DNA of 64,000 nt. Source: CAVVDY01 sp963819645. Its GTDB lineage: Bacteria; Acidobacteriota; Terriglobia; Terriglobales; Acidobacteriaceae. Positions 1 to 8,612 of this stretch are shown here, one piece after another. The stretch spans positions 372,001 through 436,000 of the forward strand of contig CAWFWZ010000014.1 of NCBI GenBank assembly GCA_963819645.1, given 5' to 3'. The notes beneath the pieces are model-generated. The model saw nothing but the letters and a program-made list of their open reading frames with translations, did no database searches and had not been told where the DNA came from. The number at the start of each line of letters is the position of its first letter. Position 1 is the stretch's first letter. The position numbers and the translations under genes are program-made.

Positions 1-710
1 TCGCGTTGCAGGCACGCTTGTGCGATCGTCCTGAACGGCTCAGCCACATCCTCGGGCAATTGAATAACGCTGTCGCCTGCCTTTTCGAGCTTTAGCTTTT
101 GCCGCGTAAGCGACTCCACCAGCAATAATCCGAGCGCCCACATATCGTTTCGCGACGACACGCCCGCATTGAAGACCTCGGGAACCGCGCGCCAGTCTTC
201 CTGCTCGACACTGGTGAGGCGCGTGCCCGACCGGCGAACGCCGTCAACCGCCAGCTTCAACTGCGGTCCGCTGGCCATCACATTCGAGGGCTTAAGGCAG
301 CCATGCACCAGGTTCCGGCCATGCAAGTATTCCAGTGCGGCGAGCGTGGGCGCAAGCATCTCGCGGGTTTCGGCCGGTGCTAGTGGTCGATCAGCTAAAA
401 CGTCGCCCAGGTTCTCGTCGGCGCATTCCATCACGGCGAAGAGCATGTCTTGCTCGTCGTCCGCGTGCCAGCGCCCAGTCTCGTAAATACGCAGCAGGTT
501 CGGATGGGCCAGGTTGCACCCCATCTCCCATCGCGCGAATTGCGCTACCGCATCGACTGCGTCAGCCGGAACCAGCTTCGCGACCGCGCGAGCTCCTCCA
601 AAGTCAGTGAGGTAGACCGCACTATGATCGCTTCCGCCAAGGCATTGCCGCAGTGCATAGCGGCCGCCCATCACACGACCTTCCCACTGCTGCCATCTAT
701 CGAGGGTCAT
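1..710 (-). CDS. Ser/Thr protein kinase-like protein (possible pseudokinase), C-terminus beyond window
   Basis: I translated the minus strand from the ATG at 710; about 236 residues are visible and the frame runs off the left edge. The fold marks of a Hanks-type kinase are present: a loop resembling the Gly-rich loop (LGGSDHSAV, residues 24-32), the beta-3 lysine in VAK (K45), the subdomain VIII PE pair (177-178) and the subdomain IX NDMWALG (D189). The catalytic loop reads HGCLKPSN (136-143), so the HRD aspartate is replaced by Cys138, and the DFG position reads VDG. The family normally phosphorylates Ser/Thr; the lost Asp suggests weak or no catalysis and perhaps a scaffold or ATP-sensing role (inference). 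The next gene is divergent, 175 bp away. Confidence 0.8.
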   Translation of the reverse strand, partial: MTLDRWQQWEGRVMGGRYALRQCLGGSDHSAVYLTDFGGARAVAKLVPADAVDAVAQFARWEMGCNLAHPNLLRIYETGRWHADDEQDMLFAVMECADENLGDVLADRPLAPAETREMLAPTLAALEYLHGRNLVHGCLKPSNVMASGPQLKLAVDGVRRSGTRLTSVEQEDWRAVPEVFNAGVSSRNDMWALGLLLVESLTRQKLKLEKAGDSVIQLPEDVAEPFRTIAQACLQR

Positions 711-885
711 CAATGCTGCGCTACTCTGTTGCAACATAAGTAAGCCGATACTAATGCGAATTTCACGAAAGGGAACCCGGGAAGATTACTTAGGGGTTAA
801 TTATGGATGTACAGTGTGAGTAGCTGAATTGGCCAACCTGAGTGCAGTGTCGGCGCTCACCAGCTTCGAGCTACTATGCTGAGAT

Positions 886-1641
886 ATGTTCCGCACGCGA
901 TTCGCAAAAGACATTGTTTCCGAATTCCTTCCTCCGTTACGTCCGCGTAAGCGGCAAAGGGTGATCATCCTTTGCGATGGAATGCCCGGCATTCCACGCA
1001 AGCAGCCGCTGGCTGAGTGGCTCGCGCGGAAAGGCTATTGGGTCTTCTATCCGCGTTATCGCGGCGCGTGGGAAAGCGGCGGCGAATTTCTTGCGCGCTC
1101 GCCGCATGAAGACGTTCTCGATGTGATCAGCGGTTTGAAGCGGCCGATTCGCGATGCGGCGTTCGGCGACGTGTTCAATGTCGAGCCCGATGAAGTCTTC
1201 GTCATCGGCGGCAGCTTCGGAGGAACGGCAGCGATCCTCTGCTCGCTCGATCCCCGTGTGAAGCGCGTCATTGCCAACTGTCCCGTGGTGGATTGGTCGA
1301 TTCTGCGCAGCGCCTTGAGAGCCGAGACAACGAATCGGAGCTACGTGGCGTACTTGCGCGAAGCGTTCGGCCAGGGATATCGCCTGTCAGAGAAGAACTG
1401 GAACAAGCTGTATTCCGGCACGTTCTTCAATCCGATCCATCATGCGGAAGAAATCGATCCTTCAAAGATCATGATGTTCCACGCCAAAGACGATCCCAGC
1501 ATTCCGTGGCGCACCGTCGACAAGTTCGCGAAGAAGACAGGTGTGAAGCTGAAGCTTTTCGCGCGCGGAGGTCACGGCAGGACGGAGTTCCTGGTGCAGA
1601 AGTATTGGCCGGAGATCAAGAGGTTTTTCGAGAGGGATTAA
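886..1641 (+). CDS. alpha/beta hydrolase family protein
   Basis: A 251-residue cytoplasmic protein without a signal peptide. It has the nucleophile elbow GGSFGG (Ser110), a probable acid in AKDDPSIP (Asp202 or Asp203) and a C-terminal His in GGHGR (His230), in the order expected of a Ser-Asp-His alpha/beta hydrolase triad. The N-terminal part (residues 26-60) resembles the first strands of prolyl oligopeptidase-like or dienelactone hydrolase-like proteins. The substrate cannot be told from sequence. It stands alone: the kinase-like gene is divergent and the helicase gene downstream is convergent, separated by repeat sequence. Confidence 0.85.
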   Translation: MFRTRFAKDIVSEFLPPLRPRKRQRVIILCDGMPGIPRKQPLAEWLARKGYWVFYPRYRGAWESGGEFLARSPHEDVLDVISGLKRPIRDAAFGDVFNVEPDEVFVIGGSFGGTAAILCSLDPRVKRVIANCPVVDWSILRSALRAETTNRSYVAYLREAFGQGYRLSEKNWNKLYSGTFFNPIHHAEEIDPSKIMMFHAKDDPSIPWRTVDKFAKKTGVKLKLFARGGHGRTEFLVQKYWPEIKRFFERD

Positions 1642-1655
1642 TCGCCAGACAAGAT

Positions 1656-1787
1656 TGAGAGGCGCGGAGCGCCGATGCGGTTTTGGCCCACTGTGGAGCC
1701 GTCGGAATCGCGTTGTGCGCGATTCCGGCGCGGAACGGTGGGTTACGTGCCGCCAAGGATCGCGGGAGCCGCGGAGCGGCGGTAGTC
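1656..1787. repeat. hairpin-rich intergenic repeat
   Basis: The gap between two convergent genes holds several short self-complementary stretches (for example ggcgcggagcgcc and gccgcggagcggc) in a GC-rich context without an open frame that resembles a protein. The look is that of the interspersed palindromic repeats common in acidobacterial intergenic DNA. No second full copy was seen in this window. Confidence 0.4.
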
Positions 1788-1813
1788 CGAACAAATGTTC
1801 CTCTTGACGATAG

Positions 1814-1859
1814 AGGTCCTTCGACTCGTCGCTGCGCTCCTCGCTCAGGATGACAACCT
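1814..1859. repeat. dispersed repeat ending in agGATGACA
   Basis: The segment reads aggtccttcg...gctgcgctcctcgctcaggatgacaacct. It shares the 'cttcg(ct)...cgct(c)...gAtGACA' arrangement with copies at 63446-63473, 63572-63599 and, more loosely, 54701-54728. All are intergenic. Confidence 0.5.
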
Positions 1860-1876
1860 TGGACGAGCGCTAAACC

Positions 1877-3878
1877 TCACCCCGCTTCCACCCCAAAGAA
1901 CTCCTCCACCTTCCCCAAGTCCGTCGTTCGCGAGTACTTCGGCAGGCTATCGAGAAAGACGCGTCCGTACTGCTTCTTCAAGATGCGATTGTCGAGCAGG
2001 CAAAGCAGGCCGCGATCGTGCAGCGAACGAATCAGGCGGCCGAATCCCTGCTTCAGCGAGATGACCGCGCTTGGAACCTGGTAGTCGAAGAAGGCATTCC
2101 CGCCGGCATCGTCAATCGCTTTGATGCGCGCCGCGACCACCGGATCGTTGGGCACCGCAAACGGCAGGCGATCGATGATGACGCAACTCAGTTGCTCGCC
2201 TTGCACATCCACGCCCTGCCAGAACGACGACGTTGCGAACAGCACGCAGTTCGGCGTCATGCGAAATTCTTCCAGCAACGCGTTCTTGGGCGCGCTGCCT
2301 TGAAGTAGCATGGGGTATTCGAGTTCGCCCAGCAGCCGTTCGTAAAGCTGATGCATGAGCGCATAGCTGGTGAACAGACAGAACGCACGTCCTCGCGTGA
2401 TTTCCAGCAGCCGGCGTACGCGTTGCGACGCGACTTCAACAAATCTCGCCTCTCGCGGATCGGGCAGGTCAGGCGGAACGTACAGCAAAGCCTGGCTGGC
2501 GTAGTCGAAATGCGAAGGCACGATCAGCTCGCGCGCATGCTCCAGCCCGAGGCGCCCGCGAATGTAGTCGAAGCCTCCGCCGACGGCCAGCGTCGCCGAG
2601 GTCAGCACCGCCGAGCTGAGGTTCTCGAACAACGTGGTGCGCAGAATGTCGGACACCGTGATCGGCGTGGCCTGCAAGAAAACGTTCTGCTGCCCGCCGC
2701 TGCGAAAACCGCGACGCTCGCCCCTGCGCTCGATCCAGAAGACGGTGTTGCGCTGGTTCGATTCCAGAATGAATCCCAGTTGCACGCGCAGCTCTTCCAC
2801 GCGGCGCGACAGGTTATGAACTTCATCCGGCTTGTTGGGAATCGCCTGCAGCTCGGTGTAGAGATGCATCAGGGTGTTCTGCAGGCCGAGATACTCGTCG
2901 CCGTTTTCTTCGAGAAACTCAGCGCGGTTCTCGAAGGCAAATCGGCCTTCGCCCGGCGGGATCAGCGAGAAGAAAAATTGCGAGCGCTCCCGTACGCGGC
3001 TGCATGCTCCCAGCACATCGACCGCCAGCACATTGGCTCGCCGCAAGCGTTTGATCAACATCGCGCAGCAACTCTTCCACGCGAAGATTCGAGACCGAGA
3101 TGCCGAAGTAGTCAGCGGCTACGTCTTCCAGCTCGTGCGCCTCGTCGAAGATGACGACGCCCGCGTCGGGCAACACCCCGGCGTCGGCAGCGAAATCGGC
3201 TCCTGCTTTTATGGCCAGGTCGGCGCAAAAGAGGTGATGGTTGACGATGATGATGTCGCTCTCGGCGGCACGGCGGCGCATCTCGGTGATGAAGCAGCGC
3301 TCGAACTGCTGGCATTCCGAGCCGATGCAGCGATCGGTACGCGCGTCGAGCTTGCCCCACAGAGGGCCTGACTCCGGCAGTTCAGCCAGTTCGGCGCGAT
3401 CGCCGGTCTGCGTGATCTTCTCCCAGTCGCTGATGATCTTGAAGTGGCTGATCTCTTCCAGCCCGTTCAGCACCGGCTGATCGGCCAGGTCGTAGAGCTT
3501 CTTGCGGCAAAGATAGTTGGCACGTCCCTTCATGTAGCAGACGCGCAGCTCGCCCAGGTGCTGCGACAGGAAGGGAACGTCCTTGAAGTAGAGCTGTTCC
3601 TGCAGCGTCTTTGTGCCGGTCGAGATGATGACGCGCTTGCCCGAGCGGATCACCGGCAACAGATACGCCAGGGTCTTGCCGGTGCCAGTGCCCGCTTCGA
3701 CAATCAGGTGGCGGCGCTCTTCGATGGCCTGCGCAACCGCTTCGGCCATCTGCAATTGACCGCGTCGAAACTCGTAGGCCGGATGGGTGCGCGCCAGCAG
3801 GCCTCCGGGACCGAAGAACTGGTAGAGCGTCGGTATCGACGGGCCGGACTGGGATGGGGAAGACACGGCGAAAGACAA
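1877..3878 (-). CDS. dinG: ATP-dependent DNA helicase, DinG/XPD (Rad3) family, one frame break
   Basis: Superfamily 2 helicase with an Fe-S domain. The N-terminal fragment has Walker A (GTGTGKT), a four-Cys Fe-S region (Cys in NYLCRKK, then CIGSEC and ERC) and the DEAH box in IFDEAHELED. The C-terminal fragment has motif VI, QGFGRLIRS. The frame shifts once near 3050 (one extra base), joining RDVDQTL to RRANVLA. I prefer the TTG at 3878 because an aggggat Shine-Dalgarno-like sequence sits just before it; an upstream TTG at 3938 would overlap der. Family members unwind 5'-3' in DNA damage tolerance. E. coli YoaA and DinG are the closest known models. Confidence 0.9.
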
Positions 3879-3886
3879 GTAATCCC

Positions 3887-3892
3887 TATAAT
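3887..3892 (+). promoter_or_regulatory. possible -10 box for der
   Basis: A perfect TATAAT lies 33 bases before the GTG start of der. No good -35 hexamer was found at the usual distance, so this is a candidate only. Confidence 0.35.
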
Positions 3893-3924
3893 AGCCGTTC
3901 GGAACATTACTGCTGAAAGGTACC

Positions 3925-5396
3925 GTGACTCCACGCAAACACTACGGAGATAGCAATAGCCAAGGCACCAGTTCCCTGGGGCTACTGGCCATCGTCGGCC
4001 GCCCGAATGTCGGCAAATCGACGCTGTTCAACCGGCTGGTTGGCTCGCGGCGCGCCATCGTCGGCGACGAGCCGGGCATCACGCGCGACCGGCTCTACGG
4101 CGAGACCGAGTGGAATGGCCGCCGGATGCGAGTGGTCGACACCGGCGGCATCATTCCCGAAGACAAAGAGCTGATTCCATCAGAGATCTTTCGCCAGGCC
4201 CGAGTCGCACTCGAAGAAGCGAACGCGATCGTGATGGTGGTCGACGGCCGTACCGAGCTGGCGTCGCCCGACATGGAACTGGCGCGTCTGCTGTTGCGCA
4301 CCGGCAAGCCGCTGGTGCTTGCGGTCAACAAGATGGACACGCCGAAGCTCGAGCCGTACGCCGAAGAATTTCGCAGCTTAGGCATCAAAGAACTCATTCC
4401 GATTTCGGCGGAGAACGGGAACGGACTGGCCGAGCTGCTGGATTATGTGTTGCAGTTCATGCCGCGAACCTGAAGCTGCAGAGGACGAAGCGCCTCCGCC
4501 GCAGCCCACCGAGGAAACCGAAACGACGAGAGCTGCTTCCGAAGATGAGGCTCAGGCGAAGCCCGAGCCACGCGAAACCAAGGTCGCGATCATCGGCCGT
4601 CCCAACGTCGGCAAGTCGACTCTGCTGAACGCGCTGACCGGGACCGGCCGCGCCATTGTCTCGCCCGTCGCCGGCACCACCCGCGACGCTGTCGATGAAT
4701 TGGTCGAGCACGATGGCAAAACCTATCGCTTTATCGATACCGCCGGCATTCGCCGCAAGGGAAAGACCGAACTGATGGCCGAAAAGCTGTCAGTGGTGAT
4801 GGCCCGCAAGCATCTGGAAGCCGCCGACGTCGCGCTGGTAATCATCGATGCGGTCGAAGGCGTAACTGCCAGCGATGCCACCATCGCGGGTTACGCCCAC
4901 GAAAGCGGGCGTTCCGTCATCGTCGTCATCAACAAATGGGACCTGGTGACCACCGCGCGCACCGACGGCAAGCCTCCCGCCGAGCGGTCGATTTACGAAG
5001 AGCAGGTGCGGCGGCATCTGAAGTTTCTCTCGTACGCGCCGGTGGTGTTCGTGTCGGCCTCAACCGGACAAGAACATTGCGAAGCTGTACTCGACTCTGG
5101 AACTGGTCGCGCGCGAGCGGCGCAAGCGCATCGGCACCGGCGAGATGAACCGCTTCCTCAGCCACGTCGATTTCGAGCGCGCTTCCGTGCCGATGTCGAA
5201 GCGGGTGAAGATTTTCTACATGACGCAGAGCAATGTCGCGCCGCCGACATTCATTCTGTTCACCGATCGCCAGGTGAAGCTGCACTTCTCCTACGAGCGT
5301 TTTCTGGAGAACCAGATTCGCGCGGCCTTTGGATTTGTGGGTACGCCGATCTGGATCAAGAACCGAGCGCGCAATGAGCCGAAAGGGAAGCGCTAG
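3925..5396 (+). CDS. der: ribosome biogenesis GTPase Der, two frame breaks
   Basis: Der (EngA) is an essential tandem GTPase that assists 50S ribosome maturation. Domain 1 begins with GRPNVGKSTLFN; domain 2 has GRPNVGKSTLLN, the switch DTAGIRRKGK and NKWD; the C-terminal KH-like domain carries ERASVPMSKRVKIFYMTQ. Three consecutive frames are needed, with one extra base each near 4470 (in the acidic linker between the GTPase domains) and near 5075. The start is a GTG preceded by gaaagg. The TAG stop shares three bases with the stop of the convergent BrkB gene (CTAG at 5393-5396). Confidence 0.95.
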
Positions 5397-6423
5397 GCCG
5401 CAGCTTGTTGCTTTGCCTGCATCCGGTCGCTATGTTTGGCGGCGGAGAGGTAAGCTCCCAACAAAAGCAGCATCCCGCTGAGGTAGGCCCAGAACATCAG
5501 CGTCACCGAGACGGCAAATGGTCCGTAGACTTCGGGAAAATTAAGCCAGCGTAGCGAGAGAATGTACAGGTATTTCGCAGCCTCGGTCAGCAGCGCCATG
5601 ATGATGGCCGCGGGCAGCACGGCGCGTACCGGAACGCGGCCGTTGGGCAGCAGCCAGTAAATCAGGAAGTAGATGCCAACTGCGGTGGCGATACCGGCGG
5701 CCTTGACCAGCAGAAACTGTGCTCCGAGAAAAACGAAGGAGTTGCTGCCCAGCGTCGTCGCAAAGTGCTTCAGACCCTGCGCCGCGACAGCGACCGAGAG
5801 CAGTGCCAGCGAGGCGCACGCCAGCGCAAGTCCCAGAGAGACGATTCCGTTCATCACGTAATTACGGTTCTTCTTGAATCCCCACACACTGTTCAACGCC
5901 ACTTCGAGCGGAAGGAAGACTCCCGTCGAGGTGATGAGCAGCATGACAAACGACAGCACCTGCCCCCTACCTTTTACTCCTGCCAGGAATTGCAGGTTGC
6001 GAACCACGAAATCCTGGTTGCTGGGCAAGTATTGCCGCACCAGTTCGATCACAATGTTGTACATGTCGACCGAGTGAAATACCCGGCGCGTGACCGTCAG
6101 CAGCAGAACAATGAACGGGAAGAACGACAGGATGGCAGATTTGCCGCGACCGAGAAGGCGTAGGTATGAACCTCCGTCTTTAATAGATAGCGCAGCGCCG
6201 GCATGCCATAGCGGCCCAGGCGGCCAGTAAAGCTGTAGGGGGGCGGTTCGACTTCACCGCTATGCTGCGCGTCGTCGGCTTCCAGCAAGCGCTTGGCGGC
6301 GACACCCGGGGCCAACGCGCCGGAGTTCAAGTTCCCCTTATCGTCTCCATTTAGGGGCGGAGCCGTGGTGACAGTCGCTGATTGGGAGAATGAGCCTTGC
6401 TTGGAAATCTCGCTGGCAGTCAC
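5393..6423 (-). CDS. YihY/virulence factor BrkB family membrane protein, one frame break
   Basis: A polytopic inner-membrane protein of the family once called ribonuclease BN. The N-terminal part (about residues 1-90, GTG start at 6423) is polar and leads into the first membrane helix. The frame then breaks near 6100, and the remainder carries at least five hydrophobic segments, including the VLPAAIIMALLTEAAKYLY stretch typical of this family. The break has the opposite sign to most others here (one base appears missing). Transport or cell-envelope function is not established for the family. Confidence 0.85.
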
Positions 6424-6505
6424 TTCGGCGCTGGTTGCTCATTCTCACTTCAATGCTAGCAGAGCGGAGGGCAACCGAATTGTTAGGCGCACGAACGCGC
6501 CATTT

Positions 6506-7165
6506 CTACGGAGTATGGGTTGGGGTGACCGCCGTATTTGCGATTTTTGTTGAGACCTGCGCTGCAACCATGTCGAAGGCTCTCATGGTGAGCCCGTAGG
6601 CAGGCGCAGTGTCATGGGCGGTAACACTTCCTTCGATCACCGGAGTTCGGGGCGAGATCTGATGGAGCCGGTAAATGACCAGGTAATTCACTTCCGGGCC
6701 TCGCGTATCGGCGCCGCCGTACGGTGCCCCGATGCTCTGCTGTGGCGTGGGAAATGAGGTATGCGGCACTTCGCCCAATTGCGCCGAGTTAGTGGAAAGA
6801 AGACTGAAAAGAACGTAGTCGCAGGATTTTTCGTGGGCGAGCTTAAGGTCGGCATCGCTCAGTTCGCGGCCGTATTTCTCGTATGGACTCCGGTTCGGAA
6901 TGCCGCTCGGCGGCTCACCCAGCTGCGTTATCGCGACGGCTTCCAGCACAATATGGTGAGTCTTGTCAGGCTTACGTTCGTTCAGTGTCCTGGCTTGCAT
7001 TTGCAGGTAAAGCGGATTCACAGTCGGCGAGTTGTTGATGCTTCCCGCCAAAGTAGTGGTCTGCACGTTGAAGCAGACTCGTATCTTGCTGTTTTGCTGA
7101 GCGCTGCAGATCGATGTGGCAGCTAACAGGAGGCCGACAGCAAACTGGGATGCCGAGGAAGTCAT
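6506..7165 (-). CDS. secreted protein of unknown function
   Basis: 219 residues beginning with a signal peptide (hydrophobic stretch at residues 7-20, probable cleavage after CSA). No family was recognised. The mature part is soluble, with a middle region DADLKLAHEKSCDYVLFSLL that resembles a Rossmann-like or beta-alpha segment. It is transcribed away from the cold-shock gene. Confidence 0.6.
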   Translation of the reverse strand: MTSSASQFAVGLLLAATSICSAQQNSKIRVCFNVQTTTLAGSINNSPTVNPLYLQMQARTLNERKPDKTHHIVLEAVAITQLGEPPSGIPNRSPYEKYGRELSDADLKLAHEKSCDYVLFSLLSTNSAQLGEVPHTSFPTPQQSIGAPYGGADTRGPEVNYLVIYRLHQISPRTPVIEGSVTAHDTAPAYGLTMRAFDMVAAQVSTKIANTAVTPTHTP

Positions 7166-7604
7166 AAGCTGGACCTCACTGCCTTCTGACTACCGGATTA
7201 AGATATCCCGAACCGGGCCTGCTCACAAGCCTATGTGAACTAAGTACTTGCGAAAATCCTGAGTTCCTGCGATTATGCTTTGCTTCCCCTCAACGGGTAC
7301 GAGTGGGAGGCTTTCAGCCGCGAACGGCTGGAATGCGGATTTGGGTTGATGTTTCTGGTCAGCAGTCAAAATTCTCGCATTGTATGGGCTGCAAGACGCG
7401 CCATGATGCCTGGCATCATTCCCTTCGGCGTGTCTCCTGCCCCTTCCCCCATTGCAGAAGTGCTGCGAGCTGAGCGGCAACCCTTGTGTAAAACGGAAAC
7501 GTTTCCCGGCGACGTCGAGACGTCTCACGCGTGTTCTCTCAGGGGCACGTGTGCGTCCGCCGAGCAGGGGTATCTCAGGCAATAAAGTGCGAAAGGAGTA
7601 AGTT
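7166..7604. other. divergent intergenic region, cold-shock leader
   Basis: 439 bp between the secreted protein and the cold-shock gene. It holds no convincing open frame. Cold-shock genes often have long structured leaders, and part of this stretch may serve that role (inference). No conserved cold box was identified. Confidence 0.3.
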
Positions 7605-7811
7605 GTGAGAGAGAAAGGTACAGTTAAGTGGTTCAACGGGGCCAAGGGCTACGGGTTTATTCAGCGGTCCACGGGCGAGGATGTGTTCGTACATTTTTCG
7701 GCGATCCAGGAAAACGGATACCGCAGCTTGAACGAGGGCGAGACGGTCGAGTTTGACCTTACCAAGGGGCCCAAGGGCTTCCAGGCCGCTAACGTCGTAC
7801 GCGCCGTTTAA
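7605..7811 (+). CDS. cold-shock domain protein
   Basis: 68 residues forming a single cold-shock OB fold. RNP1 reads KGYGFIQR and RNP2 reads DVFVHFSAI; the family binds single-stranded nucleic acid as an RNA chaperone. The GTG start is preceded by aaaggag at good spacing. Length is standard for the family. The gene is single and ends about 70 bp before a strong terminator. Confidence 0.97.
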   Translation: MREKGTVKWFNGAKGYGFIQRSTGEDVFVHFSAIQENGYRSLNEGETVEFDLTKGPKGFQAANVVRAV

Positions 7812-7882
7812 GACGTCTCCGCGACGGCAATCTTCGTCGCGCCACTTCGGATGACGAAGAGTGCAATTAGCGCCAACCACTG

Positions 7883-7908
7883 AACCCTCCTGCAAAGGAG
7901 GGTTTTTT
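7883..7908 (+). terminator. Rho-independent terminator of the cold-shock gene
   Basis: A 9-bp perfect stem (aaccctcct / aggagggtt) closes a GCAA tetraloop and runs into six T. Confidence 0.92.
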
Positions 7909-8330
7909 GCGTGAAGGCGAAGTCCGTTTGTCGCGAGTCTTGATATTCCCATTCTTTGGAACCCCAGAAACCATTTCGGTCGGATCAAATTGTGACGCAG
8001 ATCACCAAAAAAAATTGATGCGCGATATTTTGTTTTCAATACTTTAGACCACATTTCTATCGCAAATATTTGAGCCCGTGAGACTTACAAGTAAATATTA
8101 GATTTCAAAGAACTTACGCGACCCAGCTTAGCCCGAAAAAATGCCAAGCACGGACTTGCTGGAACCGGAGCACCGCTTGGTGCCCTCGAGATGAGTTTAT
8201 GGGAGGACAGAGGTGACTTGAAGGAAAAAGCACGACTCAGCGGTTACGAAGGTGGTAGACGATTCCCGAAATGGGAGTGAATAACGGCTCGGTCATCCTG
8301 TAAGTGGGGAATGGTAGCCTCGCCGCGTGC
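7909..8330. other. AT-rich then mixed intergenic region
   Basis: No gene seen. The first 200 bases are AT-rich and contain the CRP-like palindrome at 7991-8006. The rest has scattered short hairpins (for example gcacc-gctt-ggtgc) but no recognised RNA family. Confidence 0.3.
7991..8006. promoter_or_regulatory. CRP/FNR-type operator-like palindrome
   Basis: TGTGAcgcagaTCACc matches nine of ten bases of TGTGA-N6-TCACA in an AT-rich stretch upstream of the propeller-protein gene. No regulator gene lies nearby, and the distance to the next start (over 600 bp) is large. Confidence 0.35.
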
Positions 8331-8368
8331 CGGGTGCCCCACTCATTCCTTCGTTTGGAATGAGTGGG
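8331..8368 (-). repeat. 12-bp-stem hairpin repeat, copy 1
   Basis: Stem cccactcattcc (8338-8349) pairs perfectly with ggaatgagtggg (8357-8368) around a 7-nt loop. The conserved cgggtgcc flank is on the left, so this copy is inverted relative to copies 2 and 3. Confidence 0.8.
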
Positions 8369-8459
8369 ACGTCACACAGGCTGGGAGGCGCGTATCCGGA
8401 TGGTGAAAAGGATCGGCCGATGTGGCCTCTGGTGTGGCGGAGATCCAACCGTCGTCGAT

Positions 8460-8500
8460 CCCACTCATCCGAACGGAACGGATGAGTGGGGCACCCGGCC
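8460..8500 (+). repeat. 12-bp-stem hairpin repeat, copy 2
   Basis: Stem cccactcatccg (8460-8471) pairs with cggatgagtggg (8479-8490) around a 7-nt loop aacggaa and is followed by gcacccggcc. It has the same layout as the copies at 8331 and 42019. One stem position differs in a compensated way. Confidence 0.8.
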
Positions 8501-8612
8501 GAAGGGGGGCACCCTCGTGAGCGTTGCCGGGGTCACCCGCGAATCCGAAGACAACCTACTCAAATCCTTGTCATCCGGGTACACTGATTTTCCATTATTC
8601 GGAGGCTTGTCC

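Noticed and set aside
2351..3154. A 267-codon plus-strand frame opposite the DinG helicase
   Set aside because: Antisense shadow of a well-conserved gene, with an Arg/Gln-rich product and no recognisable domain.
4445..5145. Programmed frameshifting in der
   Set aside because: Der homologues are not known to need frameshifting, and many unrelated genes here show the same kind of break.
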